Of a DNA stretch of 5,882 nucleotides, positions 1-5,608 are shown piece by piece. The stretch spans positions 1 through 5,882 of the forward strand of contig CANQHK010000075.1 in NCBI GenBank assembly GCA_947623645.1, in the 5' to 3' direction. The notes below the pieces were generated by a model. It had not been told where the DNA came from and ran no database searches. It saw only the letters and a program-made list of their open reading frames with translations. Numbering within the stretch: position 1 is the first letter of the stretch; each line of letters begins with the position of its first letter. The DNA is from an uncultured Bacilli bacterium (GTDB lineage: Bacteria; Bacillota_I; Bacilli_A; RF39; UBA660). The translations under genes and the position numbers were made by a program.

Positions 1-37
1 TTCGTAAACACCCTTGCTTTTTCGTCGTTGCCCATTC
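1..37 (-). promoter_or_regulatory. 5' leader of a gene off the left edge, possible T-box start
   Basis: Transcription from the promoter at 38-67 would start near base 30 and run off the left edge. Read on the minus strand, the leader begins GGCAACGACGAAAAAGCAAG and then GGGTGTTTACGAA. This loosely recalls the first strand of stem I in T-box leaders (an ACGA..GAA..GTA-like opening), which control aminoacyl-tRNA synthetase and amino-acid genes in Bacillota. The diagnostic T-box parts (AG-bulge or GA motif, specifier loop, antiterminator TGG bulge) would lie outside the window, so this is only a resemblance. A minus-strand ATG at 33-35 opens a reading frame to the edge. It lies upstream of the expected transcription start and has no ribosome binding site, so I do not call it a gene. 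Confidence 0.3.
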
Positions 38-67
38 AATATATCATTCTTTTTTACTTTCTGTCAA
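38..67 (-). promoter_or_regulatory. Sigma-A-type promoter reading off the left edge
   Basis: On the minus strand a perfect -35 box TTGACA (62-67) is followed by an 18-base AT-rich spacer and a -10 box TATATT (38-43). It lies about 55 bases beyond the terminator of the preceding minus-strand gene, so it most likely starts an independent transcript of a gene whose body is outside the window. Confidence 0.55.
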
Positions 68-121
68 CACTTTTTTTGATTTTTCTACAAATTTTTCCCT
101 TTTTTCCTTTTTTTGGCAGGG

Positions 122-157
122 AAAAAGAGATATATCTCTTCTTCAGTATATCTCTTT
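122..157 (-). terminator. Intrinsic terminator of the membrane-protein gene
   Basis: A perfect 11-bp inverted repeat (AAAGAGATATA at 124-134 and TATATCTCTTT at 147-157) encloses a 12-base loop. Read on the minus strand, the distal arm ends in a run of five Ts (122-126). It begins 11 bases past the stop codon at 168-170, the usual place for a Rho-independent terminator. The stem is AT-rich, so its efficiency may be moderate. Confidence 0.6.
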
Positions 158-167
158 CTATTTCATT

Positions 168-1748
168 TTATTCCACTTTTGTAAGTTCTGTTACATCTTT
201 TTCTGTTTTATACCAAACTTTTATAGATGTTCCTTTTTCCACAAATGGAAGAAAACTGCTATTTACTTTAATCGATGCACGATATTTTTTACCGTTTTCA
301 TCAACTATATAATAATAGGTTGTGCCATCAATCGTTGCAGAAGTAATTTTTGAAACCGTAATTTCTTTACTTTGATCTTTTTCACTTGCTTCAATAGAAG
401 AATCTCCTAAATAATTTTCTGCTGCTTTTTGGATTCCTTCTGAAGAATTGGTTACTACCACTTTTTGATAATCTGCAACATCAACAAACGCATACATCTT
501 AACGAGCCCTGCGTCATCTTTTAAAGAAATTAAATACGTTGGTTTGTTGTTCAAGTTAATAAGAAGTGGGAATGTTGCTGTATATTTCATCTGTTGTACT
601 TGCCCCTCCGCAGAAGCCATCGCAGAAAATTCTTCTGCTCCTGGAACGGCATAATAGGTTGTTTCTTTTGTTCTCATGTTCGTCATAATAAATCCAACAT
701 TCGCTTCATCATTACTAACTGATGTAATTCCGGTATATAAATATACGTCATCATTCATAACTGTATAATTGTATCCTTCGGTTGTCATAACGACATTTTT
801 TTGACCAAAGAGAGAATTTAAAAATCCAGTTTTATATTGTCCCCAGTCATCTACTTGTTCAATAATTAAATCGCTTTCATAAACATGATCGACCCAACTT
901 GGAACTTCTTCTACTTTATATTTATCACTTTTTCCTGTAATCGGATCCATAATGATAACTGATTTTACTTCCCGTTTTAAACCTACTGCTGTATACTTCA
1001 TAACAGGTACAATCCAATAAGGATTCCCATCATTATCAATTTCAAAGTTTTCTTCACCAAAAATATCGGTAGGATAACTCCATCTTAAATGACGGTATAA
1101 ATCTTCTCCTAGAATTGCTGATGGAACATACTTCATTCCTTTATCTAATTTTATTAGATTGCTTTCTCCTGTTACGGAATTAACAGTAATATACCCCGTT
1201 ACTCCTTGCTTACGATTGTTGATGTATTTAAAGAATCCGTTATATTCTAGTGGTGTAACTCGCACAATATTGTTGTTGTAGTTAATTTGTGTATACATAT
1301 CCGAAACATAGAATTGAGAAACCATTTCTGGCATTTGACCCATGACACGGTCACCTAATTTAGAACTAGAATCTTTGTCAAGCAAAGGAAGTGCTGAAAA
1401 ATCCACTTGTCTTACATCTTCTGTAAAATTTCCATCTTCTTGTATTTTGATTCTTTCTGCATAACTTCTAGATTGCAATAATGGAGAGGAAAAGAAATCA
1501 ACAACAATAATTACGAAAAAAATACCAAAAATTGTACATGCTGCTACTTTCGTTGATAAATCGACTTCTCGAATCATTCCACGCATATCCGCGTTCCCCA
1601 ATAAACTAATGATGGCATAAACTCCTAAGATGAGAGCAATCCATGCCCAAAATCCAAAGCTTTGAATATTGATTGCTGGAAGTAAAAAATAAAAACTAAC
1701 AGCTCCAACAAAAATGGATGCAATCATAGCAAAAATATTTTTTTTCAT
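168..1748 (-). CDS. Membrane-anchored protein with large extracytoplasmic domain, function unknown
   Basis: The protein has 526 residues. The ATG at 1746-1748 is preferred because an AGGAGG lies six bases upstream; a TTG one codon earlier would sit only three bases from it. Three hydrophobic helices are visible at about residues 5-23, 33-50 and 68-86. The loop at 51-67 carries R56, R60 and K67, so by the positive-inside rule the N-terminus is cytoplasmic and the roughly 440-residue remainder is outside. That part is rich in aromatic and acidic residues and has distinctive stretches such as LPLLDKDSSSKLGDR, VRVTPLEY, NDGNPYWIVPV, MNDDVYLYTG and SLKDDAGLVKMYA. The last 65 or so residues look like a small beta-barrel (OB-like) domain. 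I believe similar proteins occur widely in gut Firmicutes as hypothetical proteins, but I know no assigned function and see no catalytic motif. It is transcribed alone from its own promoter and ends in its own terminator, divergent from the oxidoreductase gene. Confidence 0.88.
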   Translation of the reverse strand: MKKNIFAMIASIFVGAVSFYFLLPAINIQSFGFWAWIALILGVYAIISLLGNADMRGMIREVDLSTKVAACTIFGIFFVIIVVDFFSSPLLQSRSYAERIKIQEDGNFTEDVRQVDFSALPLLDKDSSSKLGDRVMGQMPEMVSQFYVSDMYTQINYNNNIVRVTPLEYNGFFKYINNRKQGVTGYITVNSVTGESNLIKLDKGMKYVPSAILGEDLYRHLRWSYPTDIFGEENFEIDNDGNPYWIVPVMKYTAVGLKREVKSVIIMDPITGKSDKYKVEEVPSWVDHVYESDLIIEQVDDWGQYKTGFLNSLFGQKNVVMTTEGYNYTVMNDDVYLYTGITSVSNDEANVGFIMTNMRTKETTYYAVPGAEEFSAMASAEGQVQQMKYTATFPLLINLNNKPTYLISLKDDAGLVKMYAFVDVADYQKVVVTNSSEGIQKAAENYLGDSSIEASEKDQSKEITVSKITSATIDGTTYYYIVDENGKKYRASIKVNSSFLPFVEKGTSIKVWYKTEKDVTELTKVE

Positions 1749-1753
1749 CAAAA

Positions 1754-1760
1754 TCCTCCT
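1754..1760 (-). promoter_or_regulatory. Ribosome binding site that decides the start at 1748
   Basis: On the minus strand the sequence reads AGGAGGA, then TTTTG, then ATG. The Shine-Dalgarno AGGAGG is six bases from the ATG, which is optimal. This selects the ATG over the in-frame TTG three bases further upstream. Confidence 0.8.
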
Positions 1761-1792
1761 TTTATATAGTGTATTTCTTTGTCGTTATACTT

Positions 1793-1821
1793 ATTATACA
1801 CCTTTTTTATAAATTCGAAAA
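1793..1821 (-). promoter_or_regulatory. Probable promoter of the membrane-protein gene
   Basis: On the minus strand a consensus -10 box TATAAT (1793-1798) is preceded by a 17-base spacer and a weak -35, TTTTCG (1816-1821), matching TTGACA at three of six positions. The transcript would start near 1786, leaving a leader of about 38 bases. A pair of 13-bp direct repeats abuts the weak -35 on its upstream side, which fits a promoter helped by an activator or by AT-rich upstream DNA. Confidence 0.5.
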
Positions 1822-1822
1822 G

Positions 1823-1848
1823 TTTTCATAAGTTATTTTCATAAGTTA
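1823..1848. repeat. Two perfect tandem copies of a 13-bp sequence
   Basis: TTTTCATAAGTTA occurs at 1823-1835 and again, without a gap, at 1836-1848; a degenerate start of a third copy (TTTAATCA) follows. The repeat lies between two divergent genes, directly upstream of the weak -35 of the minus-strand gene and about 60 bases before the plus-strand start. The 13-bp period is close to 1.2 helical turns. It could be a direct-repeat binding site or simply a slippage duplication. Confidence 0.6.
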
Positions 1849-1891
1849 TTTAATCATTTTGGTATGAAAAGAAGAATTTTTCTGCAAACTA

Positions 1892-1900
1892 TAAAAGGTG
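1892..1900 (+). promoter_or_regulatory. Ribosome binding site of the FAD-Rieske gene
   Basis: AAAGGTG lies 7 bases before the ATG at 1908 and is an acceptable Shine-Dalgarno match. An overlapping TATAAA (1890-1895) is too close to the start codon to act as a -10 box. The real promoter must be further upstream, perhaps the extended -10-like TGGTATGAA at 1860-1868, but no good -35 goes with it. Confidence 0.5.
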
Positions 1901-1907
1901 ATAAAGT

Positions 1908-3329
1908 ATGAATAAAAGTATTTGGGAAACATCATTAACCAAGTTTGAAAGACTGGAAGAGGATAAAGTTTGCGATGTTTGTATTGTCGGTGGTGGAATT
2001 ACGGGAATATCTCTTGCTTATTATTTAAAGGATACTTCTTTAAAAACCGTTTTAATCGAACAAGACCAGCTCGCCTCTTCAACCACAATGCGCTCTACAG
2101 CAAAACTTACTTATTTGCAAAAAGATATGCTTACAAAAATTCAAAAATATCGAGGAAAAAGTTGGGCTAAAAAATATTATCAAGCACAAAAAGATGCTAT
2201 TAGTGAAATCGTTTCTATCATAAAAAAAGAGAAGATTTCTTGCCATTTAGAAAAAAGTCCCTCTTATTTGTTCGTCCAGGAAGATAAAAATATTTCGAAA
2301 TTAAAAAAAGAGTTTCTTCTTTATAAAGAATTTGGTGCTCCAATTAAGTGGAGTAAAAAACTACCTATGGATTTTGGGGAAAAGGCCTGCTGTTTTGTAG
2401 AAGATACCTATGTTTTCCATCCTTTAGAATATGTAGAGGGACTAATTTCTGCAATTGAAAAAACAAAATCGGTAGAAATCTATGAAAATACAAGAATGCA
2501 TAATTTTCTCAAAAAAGATGGAGTATATGAAGTTCATGTGAAAGATGGCCCCACAATTCATGCAAAACAAATGGTCTTTGCTGGACATTACCCTCCTTTT
2601 ATTTTTCCTTATTGTATTCCTTTAAAAACTTATTTGGAAAAAGATTTTGTAGAATCTTTTCAACAAGAACATTTTTCTTTTAATGCAATTAATTTAGATA
2701 AAGAAATTCTCTCGATTCGTTTTTTTGAAGATCATATAATTCAGGTTATTGATTCTAAAACTTTAAGTAATTCTGCTATTGAAAAATCGCCATTTAGTAA
2801 CAATCCACAATTTTACTGGGTGAACTATGATATAATGATGCCGGACTATTTACCTGTCGTGGGTTTTATTGGAAGTAAAGCTTCTGGCCTTTTCATAGGA
2901 ACTGGTTTTAATACATGGGGAATGACAAATTCGAACTTAGCTGCACAAATTTTGGCAAGTTGTATCCTAAGAAAAGAACATCTTTATGCAAGTCTGTTTT
3001 CTCCAAAACGTCCCCTTACTCTCCTTTCTTTTTTCCATATGATATGGAATGCACTTCTCAATACATATCATTTTATCGCATCTTATTTTCCAAATCAAAA
3101 AAATGCACAGATTTTATGGAAAAATGGTAAAAGGTTGGGAGTCGTAATTGACGATAAGAAAAAAAGACATGTAGTAAAACTTACCTGTCCCCATATGAAA
3201 TGTGGTCTTCGATATAATCCTCACGATAAAACTTGGGATTGTCCTTGCCATGGTTCTCGATTTGATGTAGATGGAAATTTACTAAGAGGACCATCTACTG
3301 ATTGTGTTCAACCAGATACTACATCTTGA
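1908..3329 (+). CDS. FAD-dependent oxidoreductase with C-terminal Rieske [2Fe-2S] domain
   Basis: The protein has 473 residues in two parts. The N-terminal part is a D-amino-acid-oxidase-like (DAO) flavoprotein fold. Its dinucleotide-binding GxGxxG is G28-G30-G33 within VGGGITG, and E51 after the second strand is the expected ligand of the FAD ribose. The C-terminal flavin-side motif is around the stretch GLFIGTGFNTWGMTNS. The C-terminal Rieske domain has both metal-binding boxes intact: CPHMKC (C427, H429, and C432 for the disulfide) and CPCHGS (C445, H448, and C447 for the disulfide). The length and order match a known Bacillota family (B. subtilis YhfW type, from memory). The substrate is unknown; a cytoplasmic oxidase or dehydrogenase passing electrons from FAD to the 2Fe-2S cluster is inferred. 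No signal peptide is seen. An HTH gene follows 69 bases later and may be cotranscribed. Confidence 0.9.
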   Translation: MNKSIWETSLTKFERLEEDKVCDVCIVGGGITGISLAYYLKDTSLKTVLIEQDQLASSTTMRSTAKLTYLQKDMLTKIQKYRGKSWAKKYYQAQKDAISEIVSIIKKEKISCHLEKSPSYLFVQEDKNISKLKKEFLLYKEFGAPIKWSKKLPMDFGEKACCFVEDTYVFHPLEYVEGLISAIEKTKSVEIYENTRMHNFLKKDGVYEVHVKDGPTIHAKQMVFAGHYPPFIFPYCIPLKTYLEKDFVESFQQEHFSFNAINLDKEILSIRFFEDHIIQVIDSKTLSNSAIEKSPFSNNPQFYWVNYDIMMPDYLPVVGFIGSKASGLFIGTGFNTWGMTNSNLAAQILASCILRKEHLYASLFSPKRPLTLLSFFHMIWNALLNTYHFIASYFPNQKNAQILWKNGKRLGVVIDDKKKRHVVKLTCPHMKCGLRYNPHDKTWDCPCHGSRFDVDGNLLRGPSTDCVQPDTTS

Positions 3330-3341
3330 TGTAGTTCTTTT
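3318..3341 (+). terminator. Hairpin overlapping the oxidoreductase stop codon, weak terminator
   Basis: A perfect 8-bp inverted repeat, ACTACATC (3318-3325) and GATGTAGT (3328-3335), is separated by two bases and followed by TCTTTT. In RNA the end of the stem would open to a four-base loop, leaving about 7 bp. The stop codon TGA (3327-3329) lies inside the hairpin. It could be a weak intrinsic terminator, or a structure that reduces read-through into the HTH gene. Confidence 0.4.
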
Positions 3342-3376
3342 GAATAGAGATGTATGTTATCATTAGGTTGAATAGA
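3340..3376 (+). repeat. Direct repeat TTGAATAGA upstream of the HTH gene
   Basis: TTGAATAGA occurs at 3340-3348 and 3368-3376, with starts 28 bases apart, in the short gap before the HTH gene. A third copy lies at 5133-5141, just after the coiled-coil gene. The two close copies could be half-sites for the regulator encoded next door, but a short AT-rich word can also recur by chance. Confidence 0.25.
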
Positions 3377-3398
3377 AATTTTGAAGAGAGGGTTTATG

Positions 3399-3659
3399 AT
3401 GAGTAAATTTAGTGTTAATCATTCTTCCATTGTTTTTAAGCTAAAAGATTTAATGGAAGAGAAAAATTATTCTAAAAACAGACTTTGTCGAGAAACTGGA
3501 TTTCGATTTGAAACAATTCAAGGTTACTATCTTGGAAACATCAGCCGTGTTGATCTATTTGTTTTATCCGAATTCTGTAGAATTTTAAACTGCACGGTGT
3601 CTGATATTTTAGAATATTGTCCTGATAAAGATGAAATCCAAGAAATGACAAATGTCTAG
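3399..3659 (+). CDS. Small Cro/CI-type (XRE) helix-turn-helix regulator
   Basis: The protein has 86 residues and is essentially a single DNA-binding domain. Predicted helices are at about residues 9-21, 25-32 (SKNRLCRE), 36-46 (recognition helix, RFETIQGYYLG), 51-63 and 66-73 (VSDILEYC). The pattern ending in FCRILNCTVSDILEY is typical of the HTH_26/YozG type of XRE regulator found in Bacillota, in which no ligand domain is present. The start is the second of two adjacent ATGs: GAGAGG lies 7 bases before it, whereas the ATG at 3396 is too close. The TTG at 3381 overlaps the binding site and is unlikely. No strong promoter is seen between it and the oxidoreductase gene, so read-through transcription is possible. 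The gene ends in a strong terminator. It may autoregulate or control the upstream flavoprotein; that is inference. Confidence 0.85.
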   Translation: MSKFSVNHSSIVFKLKDLMEEKNYSKNRLCRETGFRFETIQGYYLGNISRVDLFVLSEFCRILNCTVSDILEYCPDKDEIQEMTNV

Positions 3660-3668
3660 GACATAATG

Positions 3669-3703
3669 AAAAAACTTTTCTTTGTTTAAGGAAGAGTTTT
3701 TTT
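3669..3703 (+). terminator. Strong intrinsic terminator after the HTH gene
   Basis: A long stem pairs AAAAAA-CTTTTCTTT (3669-3683) with AAGGAAGAG-TTTTTT (3688-3702) around a four-base loop GTTT; two positions are G-U pairs. It ends in seven Ts (3697-3703), ten bases after the stop codon. It marks the end of the oxidoreductase-HTH unit. Confidence 0.85.
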
Positions 3704-3729
3704 ATTTTAACCTTCTAGATATATAATAA

Positions 3730-3915
3730 ATGAGAAGTTATCAAAAATTTAAAATCAAGTTCCTGGTTATGATATTGCTTTGTAAAAATAGAAATGATAG
3801 ATCCAACCTTGTTATAAATAGAACCCAATTAGTGAATAAAAATTACAGATTAACATATGGTTATAAGCGATTGAAAATAGCCATTAAAATAAAAGGAAAA
3901 TCCAAAATATATTAA
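3730..3915 (+). pseudogene. Decayed IS3-family transposase (orfB) fragment
   Basis: The open frame of 61 codons contains LVNKNYRLTYGYKRLKIAIK, which resembles the conserved segment before the catalytic core of IS3-family OrfB transposases (an I..i....YGYRRI...L pattern, usually followed by a hinge and the DDE domain). Upstream, the CKNRNDRSN stretch also fits the basic linker of that region. After KGKSKIY there is a stop, and the following 250 bases contain stops in all three frames, with no DDE residues recognisable. No orfA and no terminal inverted repeats were found. I infer a relic of an insertion sequence, not a working gene. A random 61-codon frame is the alternative. Confidence 0.5.
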
Positions 3916-4146
3916 ATCAATATAATAACAAGCTTATAGATTTTATTTTCTCTCATGCATATTCTTCCTGCCAAAATATTTATCAAAGATTTAAGTAGCT
4001 AAATTAATAGAAATTTTTAACGATAAAAATTATACAACAAATGTGTTAGACTTATTTAAATTCTCTAACCAGAATTTATAATCATCTAACGCTTTTTATT
4101 TTGCTATACTTTTTTTGCAAAAACTAAAGACTTTGCATGGAAAATT
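3916..4146. other. AT-rich intergenic stretch without a gene
   Basis: Stops occur often in all frames. The longest plus-strand stretch (about 28 codons near 3993-4076) has no start signal. Small symmetrical elements are a GTTAGA/TCTAAC inverted repeat (about 4047-4071) and the palindrome TTTTTGCAAAAA (4112-4123). The latter is followed by a second TTTGC (4132-4136), so GCAAA and TTTGC flank a 10-base gap just ahead of the next promoter. Any role is speculative. It probably includes the rest of the decayed insertion sequence. Confidence 0.35.
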
Positions 4147-4155
4147 TGTTACAAT
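4147..4155 (+). promoter_or_regulatory. Extended -10 promoter of the coiled-coil gene
   Basis: TGTTACAAT is an extended -10 (TG, one base, then TACAAT at 4150-4155). No good -35 lies at 16-18 bases upstream, as is common for extended -10 promoters. Transcription would start near 4162, giving a short leader with a Shine-Dalgarno AGGAAG at 4168-4173, nine bases before the ATG at 4183. Confidence 0.5.
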
Positions 4156-4182
4156 AGAGCTAAAGAAAGGAAGTAAATAATA

Positions 4183-4815
4183 ATGAAAAAAGATGAAATA
4201 ACATTAAAAAACACGAAACAAGAAATTTTAGATGCTTTAAATGAAGCATTAGAAAGAGAAAAGAATAACGCTAAAATCAAATCCAATCCAGAACAAGAAG
4301 AAAAAATAAGAAAGACAAAAATAGCTGTGGAAGAAACCCAAAAAAATGTAGAAGCTAATATATTTTCTGCTGAATTAATTAATAAATTTAATAACTTAGA
4401 ATTAGCAATTAAAACAGAAGAAGAAAAATTAAAGAATTTATATGATATAGATTCAGAATTATTAAATTTAACTCTTATTATGAATACAGGAAAAGATACT
4501 CTATTAGAATTTGAAAAAAAGAATGATATGCAAAAGCAAAAGTTAAATGAACAAATCAAACAACTAGAAGAAGAATATAGATTAAAAGCAGAAGAGTTAC
4601 AGAAAGAATATGAAATCAAAAGTAAAATGTTAAAAACCGAACGTGATAGAGAAACAGAAGAGTATAATTACAAAACTAAAAGAGAAAGAGAAATAGCTAA
4701 TAATAAATGGGAAGATGAAAAGAAGCTTAGAGAAAATAATTTAAAATCAATGGAAGAGGAAACAAAAAGATTATTAAATGAAGTAAAGAAAAGGAAAGCC
4801 ATTTGTTCGATTTAG
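4183..4815 (+). CDS. N-terminal part of the split coiled-coil protein
   Basis: If translated as it stands, this gives 210 residues: an N-terminal segment of about 110 residues with mixed helices, followed by a highly charged coiled coil. The last five or so codons after the presumed frameshift are not part of the heptad pattern. It is cytoplasmic and has no catalytic motif. It overlaps the downstream frame by 13 bases. Confidence 0.6.
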   Translation: MKKDEITLKNTKQEILDALNEALEREKNNAKIKSNPEQEEKIRKTKIAVEETQKNVEANIFSAELINKFNNLELAIKTEEEKLKNLYDIDSELLNLTLIMNTGKDTLLEFEKKNDMQKQKLNEQIKQLEEEYRLKAEELQKEYEIKSKMLKTERDRETEEYNYKTKREREIANNKWEDEKKLRENNLKSMEEETKRLLNEVKKRKAICSI

Positions 4816-5132
4816 AAAAACAAGTTGCAAATTTTTCTAAAGAGTTGGAAAGTGAATATGAAAAAGGTAAAAAAGATGCAAGTACAGCTTTAGAAAAAGA
4901 ACATAAATATGAAATTGAAATGCTTAAAAAAGATTTTCAAAATACAATTGACAGACAAAAAGACAAAATTGACTCTTTAATTGATGAAATTAAAAAAGCG
5001 AATGACATAAATATTTCATTACAAGAAAAGATGGACAAAGCCTACGTTGAATTAAAAGAATTAGCTACCAAAACAGTTGAAGCTAATGGAGGACTAAAAA
5101 TTATTAGTAACAATCAAACAGATAATAAATAG
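4803..5132 (+). CDS. C-terminal part of the split coiled-coil protein
   Basis: This open frame of 109 codons begins at a TTG, and the frame is open from 4782. AAGGAAAG at 4791-4798 happens to lie at a workable distance before the TTG, so separate translation by coupling to the first part is possible. The heptad pattern continues directly from the first part, which argues for a single ancestral protein. No terminator hairpin was seen after the stop. Confidence 0.5.
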   Translation: MFDLEKQVANFSKELESEYEKGKKDASTALEKEHKYEIEMLKKDFQNTIDRQKDKIDSLIDEIKKANDINISLQEKMDKAYVELKELATKTVEANGGLKIISNNQTDNK

Positions 5133-5571
5133 TTGAATAGACGTGGAAAATAAATTGAAATACACTATAGATAGATGAAGCAAACTGTTAATGAGAAAGA
5201 TTCTTAAACTCGCTGAAAATTATACGACTAGTTTGCCAAAACATAATAATTTAAACTTAAATTGTCGAAACAAAATCAAATCAGTAACTACATATTCGTT
5301 TTCTCTTTATTCTTTCCTTTACTGTTCTAGGAACTATTATGTTGTATAGATAATTTACAATTTTCAAAAATATATAAAAAGTTCTATTATATTCTTAGTT
5401 TTTGTGATATTATTTAATGGATCATTCATATTGGTGATACTTTATGTTCTTTCTAATTATAGAGTATCCTATTATGGATGATTTTTCTATGCTTTCAAAT
5501 CAACTAGTAGAACATGTTAAATTAGATATTTCTTTTTCAATTAAAAAATTTACAAAAAAGTGTAATATTTC
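5133..5571. other. Intergenic stretch of about 440 bases without a convincing gene
   Basis: No known gene is recognised. A frame open from 5166 to 5346 (ATG at 5191, 52 codons) has no ribosome binding site. A second frame at 5444-5575 (43 codons) is described separately. A short AT inverted repeat, AATTTAA/TTAAATT (5248-5263), is too weak to be a terminator. The composition (17 G+C in 5281-5340) and broken frames suggest decayed DNA. Confidence 0.4.
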
Positions 5572-5575
5572 TTGA
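5444..5575 (+). CDS. Possible 43-residue small protein, doubtful
   Basis: The ATG at 5444 is preceded by GGTGAT with GGTG seven bases away, similar to the ribosome binding site of the oxidoreductase gene. An extended -10-like TGATATTAT lies at 5405-5413. The product is hydrophobic at the start (MFFLIIEYP) and then mixed and basic (KKFTKKC). Its stop codon lies inside the -35 box of the next promoter. I recognise no family; it may be a chance frame or the relic of a larger gene. Confidence 0.2.
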   Translation: MFFLIIEYPIMDDFSMLSNQLVEHVKLDISFSIKKFTKKCNIS

Positions 5576-5600
5576 CATATATTTTAGCACGTGCTACAAT
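5572..5600 (+). promoter_or_regulatory. Near-consensus promoter of the right-edge gene
   Basis: A perfect -35 TTGACA (5572-5577), a 17-base spacer and a -10 TACAAT (5595-5600, one mismatch to TATAAT) make this the best promoter in the window. Transcription should start near 5607, leaving only about 15 bases before the ATG at 5623. Such a strong promoter with an overlapping palindrome is typical of genes kept off by a repressor. Confidence 0.8.
5585..5596. promoter_or_regulatory. 12-bp perfect palindrome, probable operator
   Basis: TAGCACGTGCTA is a perfect palindrome (TAGCAC then GTGCTA) centred between 5590 and 5591. It fills the end of the promoter spacer and covers the first two bases of the -10 box. 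A dimeric repressor bound here would block RNA polymerase. Its GC-rich centre stands out in very AT-rich DNA. The repressor is not identified; it could be encoded just downstream or be the HTH protein at 3399, for which there is no direct evidence. Confidence 0.6.
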
Positions 5601-5608
5601 ACAATTAT

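Larger units (their letters stand above)
4183..5132 (+). pseudogene. Coiled-coil protein gene split by a one-base frameshift
   Basis: Two overlapping frames form what looks like one gene of about 316 codons. The first (4183-4815, 210 codons) starts at an ATG with a good ribosome binding site and turns into long Glu/Lys-rich heptads from about residue 110. Near 4789-4792 the coiled-coil pattern moves to the -1 frame, while the first frame gives only a short unrelated tail (AICSI) before TAG. The second frame runs to 5132 with heptads such as LEKQVANF, LKKDFQNTI and LIDEIKKA, and ends in a less charged tail. Adding one A to the AAAA run restores a continuous heptad reading (KKKESHLFDLEKQV). The N-terminus (TLKNTKQEILDALNEA) and the segment KELATKTVEA resemble, from memory, uncharacterised coiled-coil proteins found in many bacteria and archaea. 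No signal peptide or membrane segment is present. Two separate proteins, or a sequencing error, cannot be excluded. Confidence 0.65.

Noticed and set aside
92..126. Inverted repeat TTTTTCCCT/AGGGAAAAA with a 17-base loop
   Set aside because: On either strand the second arm ends in As and not Ts, so it is not a terminator, and its right arm is shared with the better hairpin at 122-157.
28..312. Plus-strand frame of 94 codons, hydrophobic
   Set aside because: It overlaps the end and terminator of the minus-strand gene, has no ribosome binding site, and its Phe/Leu/Ser-rich product is what T-rich antisense DNA gives.
1890..1895. TATAAA as -10 box of the oxidoreductase gene
   Set aside because: It overlaps the ribosome binding site and would put the transcription start next to the ATG.
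1970..2170. Plus-strand frame of 66 codons inside the oxidoreductase gene
   Set aside because: It overlaps the FAD-binding region of a clearly recognised gene in another frame.
2915..3130. Plus-strand frame of 71 codons inside the oxidoreductase gene
   Set aside because: It is a shadow in a different frame of a recognised gene, without a start signal.
3916..4146. CRISPR array, tRNA or other structured RNA in the gaps
   Set aside because: No regularly spaced repeats and no cloverleaf or CCA-ended fold could be found by eye here or in 5133-5571.
4149..4619. Minus-strand frame of 156 codons
   Set aside because: It is the antisense of the Lys/Glu-rich coiled-coil gene, giving a Phe/Ser-rich product typical of a shadow; no start signal or promoter supports it.
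4782..4815. Programmed -1 frameshifting in the coiled-coil gene
   Set aside because: The sequence GTA AAG AAA AGG AAA holds no X XXY YYZ slippery heptamer in the correct frame and no downstream stem is evident; a simple base loss explains it better.
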